A program made the translations under genes and the position numbers. Shown here one piece after another: positions 43,408 to 51,826 of a stretch of 64,000 nucleotides of DNA. Source of the stretch: Autumnicola lenta (GTDB taxonomy: Bacteria; Bacteroidota; Bacteroidia; Flavobacteriales; Flavobacteriaceae); contig NZ_JAVRHO010000015.1 in assembly GCF_031846515.1 (NCBI RefSeq), forward strand, positions 33,981 to 97,980, written 5' to 3'. A model generated the notes under the pieces. The model did no database searches, was not told the DNA's origin, and saw nothing but the letters and a program-made list of their open reading frames with translations. Position 1 is the stretch's first letter. Every line of letters starts with the position of its first letter.

Positions 43408-43676
43408 TGGTTAAATGTTTAAGGTTCAATGTTTAAAGTTGAAAAAAATTCGCGTTGTCTGTTGTCTGTTCCTTTTCGCAGAATAACTCCTTAAATCCTG
43501 ATTTCAAAATTTCACGGGTTCACTCTTTTTGTAGTTCTTATTTTACTATTGGCGAACTAACACACCTTTAAGTCTTCAAATTTTCAGCAGCTTTTCGCTT
43601 AAAACTTGTCACTCCTTCACTGCTTTACTCTTTCACTCTTTTCATCTTCAAATCGGCACATTTTCAAATTCTCAAA
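43408..43676. other. Low-complexity intergenic region with degenerate heptad-like words
   Basis: No gene seen. Contains repeated words such as TTGTCTG twice near 43453, TTCACTCTTT words near 43620-43640 and TTCAAATTCTCAAAT near 43660, similar in kind to the 7-nt arrays elsewhere but more decayed. Confidence 0.55.
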
Positions 43677-44141
43677 TTACTTTTTCACTCTCACCGTCCA
43701 TTCAAAATGAAATTCGGATACTTCAATCCCTTCTTCATTTCTTCCCACGCTTTTCATCCAGCACGTCTCTCCTTCTCCGGTAGCCAAAGTCTTTTTTATC
43801 GCTTCAGCAATTTTTTCACCATCCTCGCTGGTAAAGGTGATTTTTCCTGTAGCTTTTTTCGAAAAATTAGATTTATTTTGGGCAACTAACATCGAAATCT
43901 TCTTGTTTTCCTGCTGAATTTTTGACATTACTAATGCCCCCGTACTTAACTCGGCAGCCATCGCCTGTACCGCAAAATACATCGATTTAAACGGATTCTG
44001 ATTTATCCATCTGTGCTTAACCTTTACTTGACAGCTCCTGCTATTAATCTGTTTTACCCGCACACCACATAGCCATGCACTGGGTAATTTCAGCATTAAA
44101 AAAGAATTAAGTTTTACAGGTGTCATTCTTGAAAAGTTCAA
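43677..44141 (-). CDS. DUF4442 hotdog-fold thioesterase-like protein
   Basis: A 154-residue hotdog-fold protein of the DUF4442 family: CGVRVKQINSRSCQVKVKHR, NQNPFKSMYFAVQAMAAELS (central helix) and a C-terminal strand set with EFHFEWTVRVKK. Related folds hydrolyse acyl-CoA thioesters, so acyl-CoA thioesterase activity is possible but unproven. It is divergent from the DUF4870 gene. Confidence 0.85.
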   Translation of the reverse strand: MNFSRMTPVKLNSFLMLKLPSAWLCGVRVKQINSRSCQVKVKHRWINQNPFKSMYFAVQAMAAELSTGALVMSKIQQENKKISMLVAQNKSNFSKKATGKITFTSEDGEKIAEAIKKTLATGEGETCWMKSVGRNEEGIEVSEFHFEWTVRVKK

Positions 44142-44224
44142 AATTGTACTTAAAAGTATCTAAAATAAATGGTTCAGGTGCGAACATGAAACCTTAAATA
44201 AAAGTTAAATTTAGGTACTATGCT

Positions 44225-44256
44225 TTGCAAATTACCATCCTTTGTACATATATTTG
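44225..44256 (+). promoter_or_regulatory. Promoter of the DUF4870-PadR-PspC operon
   Basis: TTG at 44225-44227, a 21-base spacer and TATATTTG at 44249-44256: full agreement with the flavobacterial consensus, 20 bases before the ATG at 44276. Confidence 0.65.
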
Positions 44257-44275
44257 TATAAGAAATTAATAGGCA

Positions 44276-44752
44276 ATGAACTCATCAATCATCAATCGAG
44301 ATAAAAACCTGGCAACACTTATCCATCTGTCAACCTTTACGAAATTTATTTTTCCACTGGGCAATTTTCTTTTTCCACTCATCCTCTGGATCTTTAGAAA
44401 AGATGATGAATTTGTAGATCACCACGGGAAAAATGCACTTAACTTCCAGATAAGTATTTTCCTGTATAGCATTTTACTGGGATTACTCGGGCTTGCGGGA
44501 ATTGTATTTACTATACTCTATTTGGAAAGCTATATTAACATTCAGCACTTTCATGAATTCGCTATAAGTGATCTTCAAGAGGCTATATCTGTTATTATTC
44601 TCTTGGCAATATTTGCAACGCTTCTTCTTGCACTTTTTATCCTGGAGATCTTTACAGTGATAAGTGCCAGCCTTAAAGCAAATCAGGGAGAATTATATAA
44701 TTATCCGTTATGCATCAACTTTATCAGTATCAATAAACTAATCATCAATTAA
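44276..44752 (+). CDS. DUF4870 (Tic20-like) membrane protein
   Basis: A 158-residue membrane protein with three to four TM segments: LATLIHLSTFTKFIFPLGNF, LFPLILWIFRKDDEFVDHHG and KNALNFQISIFLYSILLGLL match DUF4870, a Tic20-related fold. Gene order (DUF4870, PadR regulator, PspC membrane protein) suggests a co-regulated envelope-stress set. Function unknown. The PadR gene starts 40 bases after its stop. Confidence 0.88.
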   Translation: MNSSIINRDKNLATLIHLSTFTKFIFPLGNFLFPLILWIFRKDDEFVDHHGKNALNFQISIFLYSILLGLLGLAGIVFTILYLESYINIQHFHEFAISDLQEAISVIILLAIFATLLLALFILEIFTVISASLKANQGELYNYPLCINFISINKLIIN

Positions 44753-44792
44753 AAAATGGACAGTTTAACAACAACAAAGAAAATCAGACATT

Positions 44793-45137
44793 ATGAAGAT
44801 TGAAAATACCAAGGCACAAATGCGAAAAGGTGTGCTGGAGTACTGCATTCTCTCTGTCCTAAAGGATGAAGATGCATATGTGGCAGAAATTCTGGAAACA
44901 CTTAAAGACGCAAAATTGCTGGTAGTGGAAGGCACTATTTACCCTTTACTTACCAGGCTAAAAAACGCCGGACTCCTATCCTACCGCTGGGAAGAATCCA
45001 GCAGCGGACCACCGCGTAAATATTACGGATTAACAGACACAGGAAAATTGTTCCTTAAGGAACTCACCACCACCTGGGACGACCTGCAAACTGCTGTGAC
45101 TATTGTAACCACTCAAAAAAATAAAGATCATGAATAA
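44793..45137 (+). CDS. PadR-family transcriptional regulator
   Basis: A 114-residue winged-helix regulator: QMRKGVLEYCILSVLKDEDA, VAEILETLKDAKLLVVEGTI, YPLLTRLKNAGLLSYRWEES, then PPRKYYGLTDTGKLFLKEL, all standard PadR features. The last 8 bases overlap the start of the PspC gene, so it likely controls its own operon, as PadR-PspC pairs commonly do in Bacteroidota. No operator was identified. Confidence 0.95.
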   Translation: MKIENTKAQMRKGVLEYCILSVLKDEDAYVAEILETLKDAKLLVVEGTIYPLLTRLKNAGLLSYRWEESSSGPPRKYYGLTDTGKLFLKELTTTWDDLQTAVTIVTTQKNKDHE

Positions 45138-46884
45138 AACAGTCAATATAAATCTCGCCGGCATTTTCTTCCACATAGATGAAGATGCTTATGCTAAATT
45201 ACAGCACTATCTGGATGCCATTAAACGTTCGTTTTCCCGCACGCAGGGAAGCGAGGAAATAATAGCAGACATTGAAGCCCGTATTGCTGAATTATTCAAT
45301 GAAAAGATTAAAGATAAGAGACAGGTAATCAGCATTAAAGAAGTGGAAGAAGTGATTGCAATCATGGGTCAGCCTGAAGATTACATGGTAGACGAAGAAA
45401 TCTTTGAAGATGAACCCGTTTATGAAACTACGGGAAAAACTACCGGAAGAAAACTATTCCGGGATCCTTTAAACAGCTATCTGGGTGGCGTTTCTTCCGG
45501 CCTGGGACATTATATGGAAATTGATGCAGTTTGGGTACGGTTGTTATGGGTGCTGCTCACGTTGCTTACCAGCGGTGCTTTTATCCTGATTTATATCGCA
45601 TTCTGGATTTTTGTGCCCGAAGCGAAGACTACAGCAGACAGGCTTGCCATGAAAGGTGAAGAAGTGACCATCAGCAACATCGAAAAAAAAATTCGTGAGG
45701 GTTTTGATAATGTAGCCGGAAAGGTGAAAGATGTAGATTATGAAAAATACGGAAAGAGGGCAAGATCGGGAGCAAGTTCTGCAGGATCAGCTTTAGGAAA
45801 TGCCATTTTAATGGTACTTACCATCTTCGTGAAATTTATCGGAATCTTACTTCTATTACTATCAGGATCAATTTTAATAGGACTTTTTATAGCCTTGTTT
45901 ACCGTAGGTGTCTTCGGGATTATTGAAACGCCGTGGACAGATTATATAGAAATGGCGGTAAGTGGCGGGCCGCTATGGTTAATGTCATTGCTATCCTTTT
46001 TCCTGGTGGGAATTCCGTTTTTCTTCCTTTTCGTTTTAGGATTAAAAATTCTGGTGAACAACCTAAAATCGATTGGAACAACTGCCAAACTGGTATTACT
46101 AGGAGTATGGATTCTCTCCTTAATCGGATTAATTATTATCGGAATTCAACAGGCTACGAATACAGCTTTTGATGGAGAAACGGTGATTACAAAGCCGCTG
46201 AACATCTCTGCCCAGGATACTTTATTTCTGAAAATGCAAAATCAGAATAGCTTTTCCTCCAGCTTTTATCGTGGTGATGCTTTTAAAATAAGACATGATG
46301 AAAGCAATAACAAAATGTTGTTTTCAGACCAGGTTTGGATTACAATAAAATCTACAAGGGATTCCCTTGCGAGCTTGGAAATTGTTAAAGCTGCAGAAGG
46401 AAGTGATTTTGAAGATGCCAACGAAAGAGCACGCAATATTCAGTATGATGTCAACCTTTTAGACAATGAATTACAACTCGACAGTCACCTCACTTCAGAT
46501 TTAAAATACAAGTATAGGGATCAGGAAGTGAGGATCACTTTGTTTCTCCCGCAGGGCACCACGCTTTATGTGGAAGACAATGTAGGTGCTTTTATTAGCC
46601 GAAGATATAACAGTGAAAACATTTACAGGCATGGCGACCAGGAACGTTACCTGGAAGTAACTGAGAATGGAACTATTTGCAACGACTGCCCGGTGGAGAT
46701 GGAAATGGAAGATGAAAATGCAGGCGATACTTATACAGATGAAGAATGGGAGAGCGAAGACCAATGGGACGAGGAAAGCGATTATAACTCCGGAAGGACT
46801 AATCGTGGTTCTACTGAAGAACCAGAGAATATTGAAGATTCTGAAACACCTACAGTAGAAACCGATACAACCAGCCAGTCATGA
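45130..46884 (+). CDS. PspC-domain membrane protein with extracytoplasmic tail
   Basis: A 584-residue protein. N-terminal ~85 residues: a helical HAAS-like part (EEIIADIEARIAELFNEKIK). The PspC domain (residues ~112-170) has LGGVSSGLGHYMEIDAVWVR and ILIYIAFWIFVPEAK. Three more TM segments at about residues 225-340 precede a beta-rich extracytoplasmic domain resembling DUF2807-like adhesin folds, then an Asp/Glu-rich low-complexity end. Probably an envelope-stress sensor or effector. Its stop overlaps the ATG of a 47-residue reading frame. Confidence 0.9.
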   Translation: MNKTVNINLAGIFFHIDEDAYAKLQHYLDAIKRSFSRTQGSEEIIADIEARIAELFNEKIKDKRQVISIKEVEEVIAIMGQPEDYMVDEEIFEDEPVYETTGKTTGRKLFRDPLNSYLGGVSSGLGHYMEIDAVWVRLLWVLLTLLTSGAFILIYIAFWIFVPEAKTTADRLAMKGEEVTISNIEKKIREGFDNVAGKVKDVDYEKYGKRARSGASSAGSALGNAILMVLTIFVKFIGILLLLLSGSILIGLFIALFTVGVFGIIETPWTDYIEMAVSGGPLWLMSLLSFFLVGIPFFFLFVLGLKILVNNLKSIGTTAKLVLLGVWILSLIGLIIIGIQQATNTAFDGETVITKPLNISAQDTLFLKMQNQNSFSSSFYRGDAFKIRHDESNNKMLFSDQVWITIKSTRDSLASLEIVKAAEGSDFEDANERARNIQYDVNLLDNELQLDSHLTSDLKYKYRDQEVRITLFLPQGTTLYVEDNVGAFISRRYNSENIYRHGDQERYLEVTENGTICNDCPVEMEMEDENAGDTYTDEEWESEDQWDEESDYNSGRTNRGSTEEPENIEDSETPTVETDTTSQS

Positions 46885-47024
46885 GCACATTAATTTCTTT
46901 ATTGATCAGTTTGGCAATGTCGTTTATGATGGAAAATCCTCAAGAGGATACACAGCAAATAATTGCTGAAGAGAACTGTAAAATTCAGCTTCAGCAAAAA
47001 ACGTGGGACGAATGTAACGTATAG
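46881..47024 (+). CDS. 47-residue microprotein translationally coupled to PspC
   Basis: A short frame starting at ATG 46881, which overlaps the PspC stop as ATGA. The peptide has a hydrophobic N-terminus (MSTLISLLISLAMSFMM, signal- or anchor-like) and a polar tail (NPQEDTQQIIAEENCKIQLQ) with two cysteines. A strong terminator starts 20 bases after its stop, so it is the last gene of the operon. No family recognised. Coupling, position and terminator support a real gene; there is no similarity evidence. Confidence 0.6.
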   Translation: MSTLISLLISLAMSFMMENPQEDTQQIIAEENCKIQLQQKTWDECNV

Positions 47025-47043
47025 TAATTGTACTTCATTCCAA

Positions 47044-47086
47044 AAAAGAAATCCCGTCAAACTGAATTGACGGGATTTCTTTATTA
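47044..47086. terminator. Strong bidirectional terminator between the PspC operon and trxB
   Basis: AAAGAAATCCCGTCAA pairs perfectly with TTGACGGGATTTCTTT (16 bp) around a 6-base loop; A and T runs serve both convergent transcripts. Confidence 0.9.
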
Positions 47087-47088
47087 TT

Positions 47089-47104
47089 CGAAAATTGCCA
47101 TTTT
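47089..47104 (-). repeat. Dispersed motif M, copy 5 (reverse, 16 bases)
   Basis: Minus strand reads AAAATGGCAATTTTCG; it touches the last base of the trxB stop codon and directly follows the terminator. Confidence 0.65.
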
Positions 47105-48078
47105 CAGGCAGTGACTTCCTCTTCTTCCCTACTCTCCACTTCCGCCAAATATCGCTCTGCATCAAGAGCTGCCATACAACCCGTTCCGGCTGCAGTTACA
47201 GCCTGGCGATATTCTTTATCCTGTACATCTCCTGAAGCGAAAACTCCCGGAAGATTCGTTTTTGTAGATTTACCTTTCGTGATTAAATAGCCGGTATCAT
47301 CCATGTCCAGCTGACCTTTAAAGACTTCAGTATTTGGTTTGTGTCCAATAGCTACAAAAAACCCGGTAATTTTTATTTCTTCCTTCTCTCCTGTTTGGTT
47401 ATTCACCATTCGCAAACCTTCAACTACCTGGTCACCAAGAATTTCATCAACCTCAGTATTATATCTCAGGTCAATGTTTTTTGTACTGGTCACCCTGTGC
47501 TGCATTGCTTTAGATGCTTTCATCTCATCTTTCCTAACCAACATGGTCACTTTTTTACAAATATTGGAAAGATAAGTAGCCTCTTCTGCAGCGGTATCAC
47601 CACCACCAACAATCGCGACATCCTGATTCTTATAAAAGAAACCGTCACAAACCGCACATGCTGAAACTCCGCCTCCTCTTAATTTCTGCTCACTTGGCAA
47701 TCCAAGATATTTTGCAGTAGCTCCTGTAGAAATAATCACAGTTTCTGCCTCTACCCAGGTAGCATTATCTACACGCGCACGGTGAATTCCGCCAATTTCT
47801 TTGCTGAATTCTACTTCAGTTACCATTCCTATTCTCACTTCAGTCCCAAAACGTTCTGCCTGTTTTTGAAGATCCATCATCATTTGCGGCCCATCTATCC
47901 CGTCTGCATATCCTGGAAAGTTATCTACCTCAGTAGTAGTGGTTAACTGCCCGCCCGGTTCCATTCCGGTGTACATTACCGGCTTAAGATCGGCACGGGA
48001 TGCATAAATTGCTGCAGTATACCCTGCCGGCCCGGAGCCTATAATAAGACACTTTATTCTTTCAACTTTATCGCTCAT
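47104..48078 (-). CDS. trxB: Thioredoxin reductase
   Basis: A 324-residue FAD/NADPH enzyme that reduces thioredoxin. FAD motif IIGSGPAGYTAAIYASRA at residues ~11-28; redox pair ACAVCDGFF near residue 142; NADPH motif VAIVGGGDTAAEEATYLS near 158; C-terminal FAD motif FASGDVQDKEYRQAVTAAGT near 285. The usual length. Leftward single gene, terminator shared with the PspC operon. Its start is preceded on the minus strand by TATTTTTG (48098-48105), a TAnnTTTG match. Confidence 0.96.
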   Translation of the reverse strand: MSDKVERIKCLIIGSGPAGYTAAIYASRADLKPVMYTGMEPGGQLTTTTEVDNFPGYADGIDGPQMMMDLQKQAERFGTEVRIGMVTEVEFSKEIGGIHRARVDNATWVEAETVIISTGATAKYLGLPSEQKLRGGGVSACAVCDGFFYKNQDVAIVGGGDTAAEEATYLSNICKKVTMLVRKDEMKASKAMQHRVTSTKNIDLRYNTEVDEILGDQVVEGLRMVNNQTGEKEEIKITGFFVAIGHKPNTEVFKGQLDMDDTGYLITKGKSTKTNLPGVFASGDVQDKEYRQAVTAAGTGCMAALDAERYLAEVESREEEEVTA

Positions 48079-48239
48079 AGGAATATAATTTGAAATACAA
48101 AAATACTAACTTTAAAGTAAATTCCCGAGCCTATTACGATGAAGATTTGTTATTGGCAGATAGCTTCAGCAAATTCCTGATCTTTTCAGAAGCTTCAGAA
48201 AAAACTTATTTGTCCTCCTCAGGATTCGAAGTTAAAAAT

Positions 48240-48247
48240 TACCTTTG
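48240..48247 (+). promoter_or_regulatory. Possible -7 box for the TRIC channel gene (near-leaderless)
   Basis: TACCTTTG, an exact TAnnTTTG match, ends only 6 bases before the ATG at 48254; the nearest upstream TTG is 27 bases away. If used, the mRNA would have almost no leader. Confidence 0.3.
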
Positions 48248-48253
48248 CCCGTT

Positions 48254-48877
48254 ATGGAACTGAGTCTATTCAATATTCTGGACATCCTGGGAACCATGGC
48301 TTTTGCCATTTCCGGGGCACTTGCAGCAATGGACCGGAAGCTGGATCTCTTCGGAATTTTTATTATAGCATTTGTAACCGCTATTGGTGGCGGCACCATT
48401 CGGGATGCGCTTATGGGGAATACTCCGGTTGCCTGGATGGAAAACGCAACCTACGTTTACCTCATTGGAGCGGTAACTATTTTCGCAATTATCTTCCGGA
48501 ATAAAATAAATTACCTTAAAACTTCACTTTTCCTGTTTGATACTATCGGACTTGGTGTTTTTACCATCACCGGAGTAGAAACCGGTGTTGCCAACAATCT
48601 CGATCCTATAATTTCCATTGCCATAGGGGCAATGACAGGTACTTTTGGAGGGGTGGTAAGGGATATTCTCTGCAACGAAATTCCGGTGATCTTCCGGAGG
48701 GAAATTTACGCCACAGCATGCATTGTGGGAGGTCTGGCCTTTGTAATTCTGCACCGGATTGGCGTAAATACTGATATTATCTACATTGTCACCTCACTCA
48801 CCGTAATTATTATTCGCCTGCTGGTGGTGAAATACAAAATCTCATTACCATCTTACCATCTGCTTCAGAATAATTAG
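48254..48877 (+). CDS. Trimeric intracellular cation (TRIC)-type channel, YicG/UPF0126 family
   Basis: A 207-residue membrane protein with seven TM segments built as two repeats. Glycine motifs are AIGGGTIRDALMGNTPVAW near residue 40 and TGTFGGVVRDILCNEIPVIF near 127, both with the GGxxRD-type signature. Prokaryotic homologues form trimeric cation (K+/Na+) channels in the inner membrane. The ATG at 48254 is preferred to an upstream TTG. Single gene. Confidence 0.92.
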   Translation: MELSLFNILDILGTMAFAISGALAAMDRKLDLFGIFIIAFVTAIGGGTIRDALMGNTPVAWMENATYVYLIGAVTIFAIIFRNKINYLKTSLFLFDTIGLGVFTITGVETGVANNLDPIISIAIGAMTGTFGGVVRDILCNEIPVIFRREIYATACIVGGLAFVILHRIGVNTDIIYIVTSLTVIIIRLLVVKYKISLPSYHLLQNN

Positions 48878-49028
48878 AAAATTTCCACCTTAGGAGATCA
48901 TTTTGCATGAAATTATTTAAAAAGAAGTTCTTAATTACTTACCACTTTATCTACAGAGCTACTTAAAAAAAGTCATTTATCGGCATATAGAAAAGTAAAT
49001 AACAATATGAATCAGTGGCCAGGTGTAA

Positions 49029-49928
49029 TTAGTCTTTGACAAATTCTTTGAAATTATTCAATACTTTTTGAGACAGGCGTTCTTCGGTTTTGGTGGACCA
49101 TCCGGCACTTTTATCCACTGTAATCAGGTTTTTATTCTTAAGGATTCGGCCATCGAGCTTACTTTTTGCATCTCCGTCGAAAATGGCAAAATTTGAAGGT
49201 TCACTTATCCATTTCTGAAAAGCCTCTTCGTCTAAAGGCAGTCCCAATGAAGTATTAATCAAAATTTTTCCCGAACCTAATTGTTCAAACTCCTTTTTCT
49301 TCAGAATTTGAATATTTTTTGGCAGATGAATACTTATCATTTCTGAAGTTTTCAGCAATTCCTTCAACTCCAGGAACTTTAAACCTTTATCTTCCCAGTC
49401 TTTTTTCCTGGTCCTGCTGAAGTAGTAGAGGTCCATTCCAAAAGGCAGCAGGTATTTTGCAAGTAACTGTCCGGTAGTGCCAAGGCCGATAATGCCCAAT
49501 TTTCTCCCGGTAAGCTCCATTGGCATTTCCCGCCACTGATTTTCACCAAAACCGTGCAGCAATCTCACCAATCCTGAAACTATAAACTCAATGACACCGG
49601 GATCTCCGTAATCTCTGATGCCTGTAACCCCAATTCCCCTGTCCCGGGCGAAATTCACGGCCACGTTGGCAGAAGCATCATCATACAAACTGCAGCACAT
49701 GCCGATATATTTCAGGTTTGGGCACTTCTCAATGATTTTTTCGTCAATTGGGGTCCTCCAGGACACAAAAATCACTTCTGCATCGCCTATCCGCTCTAAA
49801 ATCTCAGCTTCAGAAGCTGGTTCGTCTTTATATACATCAATTTTCTCTTCACTAAATTGCTGTAGTTCCTCCAAAGCCCAATCCTGAATCTTGGTATGAT
49901 CTACACATACTATTTTTTTAAACTTCAT
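49029..49928 (-). CDS. D-2-hydroxyacid dehydrogenase family protein lacking catalytic residues
   Basis: A 299-residue protein of the NAD-dependent D-2-hydroxyacid dehydrogenase fold: N-terminal flavodoxin-like part with PNLKYIGMCCSLYDDAS, then the NAD domain with LGIIGLGTTGQLLAKYLLP near residue 142. In active enzymes the following motif is NTARG with a catalytic Arg, and later TPHxAG with a catalytic His. Here these are NTSLG (Leu228) and TVDKSAG (Lys273). It may be inactive as a dehydrogenase or have a new role. Single leftward gene; the region between it and the GNAT-nitrilase gene carries repeat elements. Confidence 0.85.
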   Translation of the reverse strand: MKFKKIVCVDHTKIQDWALEELQQFSEEKIDVYKDEPASEAEILERIGDAEVIFVSWRTPIDEKIIEKCPNLKYIGMCCSLYDDASANVAVNFARDRGIGVTGIRDYGDPGVIEFIVSGLVRLLHGFGENQWREMPMELTGRKLGIIGLGTTGQLLAKYLLPFGMDLYYFSRTRKKDWEDKGLKFLELKELLKTSEMISIHLPKNIQILKKKEFEQLGSGKILINTSLGLPLDEEAFQKWISEPSNFAIFDGDAKSKLDGRILKNKNLITVDKSAGWSTKTEERLSQKVLNNFKEFVKD

Positions 49929-49970
49929 ACTTTATTTCTCTCTTTTTCTTCTGAAAAAAGTCATGCCTCC

Positions 49971-49990
49971 AAAATGGCAATTATCGACCT
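49971..49990 (+). repeat. Dispersed motif M, copy 6
   Basis: AAAATGGCAATTATCGACCT preceded by CCTCC; a full-length copy at the start of a small repeat cluster (49971-50213). Confidence 0.8.
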
Positions 49991-50075
49991 GAAAACTGAT
50001 TTTGAATGATGAATTTTGAATTGCTCTTTTCTTCTTAAACTTTAAAAAAACAACCACAAATACACGACTATTTTT

Positions 50076-50101
50076 TCCCGCAGAAAACGCAGATCTGTGC
50101 A
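50076..50101 (-). repeat. CTGCG box, third copy (reverse)
   Basis: The complement of the 26-nt box found at 30632-30657 and 30976-31001, with about five differences (read on the minus strand: TGCACAGATCTGCG then TTTTCTGCGGGA). It lies between motif M copy 6 and a 7-nt array. Confidence 0.65.
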
Positions 50102-50131
50102 TAATTTATTCTCCAGAATTTGAATTTTTCA

Positions 50132-50213
50132 CTCTTCACTTTTCACTTTCCACTTTCCACTTTCCACTTTTTCACTTTCCACTTTTTCACTTTTCACTTT
50201 CCACTATCCACTA
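50132..50213 (+). repeat. Tandem array of 7-8 nt units (CACTTTC, CACTTTT, CACTATC)
   Basis: About eleven units, mostly heptads of the type CACTTTC/CACTTTT, placed directly at the stop codon of the GNAT-nitrilase gene. A different word from the GGAGTTC arrays but the same size and position relative to gene ends. Confidence 0.85.
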
Positions 50214-50215
50214 TC

Positions 50216-51739
50216 CTATCGCTTCTTTTTCAGAGAATATAAATCTTTCCTTCTATCTTTCATATTTCTTACACTTCCGAAATTGTGCAGCTCTTTCAGC
50301 AAATCCAGATCTACATCTACCAGCAGTGTACTTTCTGTATTCGGCGTAGCTTCAGCTTTAATTCCGTTTACCGGAAAAGCAAAGTCAGACGGAGTTAAAA
50401 CAGCGCTTTGTGCATACTGAATATCCATATTGTTGACTTTCGGCAAATTCCCTACAGAACCGGCGATAGCGACATAACATTCATTCTCCACCGCCCTGGC
50501 CTGTGCACAGATTTTTACACGGGAATAGCCGTTTTGAGTATCTGTCATGAAAGGAACAAAAAGAATATTCATCCCCTCTTCTGCCAAAATCCTGGAAACT
50601 TCAGGAAATTCCACGTCGTAACAAATTAAGACTCCAATCTTACCACAATCTGTATCAAAAGTTTCGAGTTTATTACCGCCCTTCATTCCCCAGGCAGATT
50701 CTTCTGCCGGAGTAATATGGAGTTTTTCATAACGTTCATAACTTCCATCTCTTCGGCACAGGTAACCAACATTATACATGTGCTCACCAATAGCCTGCGG
50801 CATGCTTCCGGTAATAATATTGATGTTATAGTTGATTGCAAACTCACTAAAAGTTTCCAGAAGACGATCTGTATACCCCGAAAGTCCGCGAATTGCTTCA
50901 GGTTCAGAAAGATGATTGAACTGCGCCATTAAAGGAGCATTAAACAATTCAGGAAAAAGGATAAAGTCGCTCTGGTAATTACTTACCGCATCCACAAAAA
51001 ATTCTATCTGGGACACCAACGCTTCATAATCTTTAAACAACCTCATTTGCCATTGTACGAGACCCAACCTTACAACTGTTTTTGTAGTATTTACAAGCTT
51101 TTGAGGTTTGGTGTAATAGATATTATTCCACTCCATTAAAGTGGCAAATTCTTTACTTTCGTGGTCTCCCGTAAGATATCCTTTTATCACCTTTTTAACG
51201 TGAAAATCGTTGGACAACTGGAAAGACAACACAGGATCATGAATTTCCTGAAGTTTGACTTTATCAATATATTTTTTAGGCGTTAACTCATCTGCATATT
51301 TTGAATAATTTGGTATGCGCCCTCCAAAAATTATCGATTTTAGATTGAGGTGCTCACAAAGTTCTTTTCTTGCTTCGTAAAGTCTTCTTCCCAGTCTCAT
51401 GCCCCGGAATTCCGGATGGATAAAAACATCTATTCCGTAGAGAACATTTCCGTTTTTGGTATGTGTAGAAAAATTTTCACCGCCAAGAATATCCAAATAG
51501 TTATGATTATCGTCAAAATTATCATAGTCTACAATAATGGAAAGTGCACAGCCGGCAATTCTATTATCTATAATAATACACAACTGGCCTTCAGGAAATT
51601 TATTGACAAGCGTCTTAATTTCGCCTTTCGTCCAATATTCATCGGGCATCGCATGATAACTTTTTATCATGGAAACCTTCAACTCTTCATAATCCTTAAC
51701 CCGTAAATTCCTTAACTCTATTTTTGCTGAATCGATCAC
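50216..51739 (-). CDS. Fused GNAT acetyltransferase and carbon-nitrogen hydrolase (nitrilase superfamily)
   Basis: A 507-residue fusion. Residues ~1-205 are a GNAT domain (GIDVFIHPEFRGMRLGRRLYEARKEL-like acetyl-CoA loop). Residues ~220-507 are a nitrilase-family domain with the catalytic Glu in FILFPELFNAPL, Lys in YEKLHITPAEE and Cys in IGVLICYDVEFPEVSRI. This fusion is known across bacteria, often annotated as a hydrolase with acetyltransferase, substrate unknown. Cytoplasmic. A TATCTTTG box lies upstream on the minus strand (51763-51770) without a clear -33 element. Confidence 0.92.
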   Translation of the reverse strand: MIDSAKIELRNLRVKDYEELKVSMIKSYHAMPDEYWTKGEIKTLVNKFPEGQLCIIIDNRIAGCALSIIVDYDNFDDNHNYLDILGGENFSTHTKNGNVLYGIDVFIHPEFRGMRLGRRLYEARKELCEHLNLKSIIFGGRIPNYSKYADELTPKKYIDKVKLQEIHDPVLSFQLSNDFHVKKVIKGYLTGDHESKEFATLMEWNNIYYTKPQKLVNTTKTVVRLGLVQWQMRLFKDYEALVSQIEFFVDAVSNYQSDFILFPELFNAPLMAQFNHLSEPEAIRGLSGYTDRLLETFSEFAINYNINIITGSMPQAIGEHMYNVGYLCRRDGSYERYEKLHITPAEESAWGMKGGNKLETFDTDCGKIGVLICYDVEFPEVSRILAEEGMNILFVPFMTDTQNGYSRVKICAQARAVENECYVAIAGSVGNLPKVNNMDIQYAQSAVLTPSDFAFPVNGIKAEATPNTESTLLVDVDLDLLKELHNFGSVRNMKDRRKDLYSLKKKR

Positions 51740-51826
51740 TCTTATTTTTTAATATTTGGCTGCAAAGATACTGCCTAAATAAGTGATTCTGAAATAAAAG
51801 AAGGTGAACAGAAAATTTCTGAAGTC

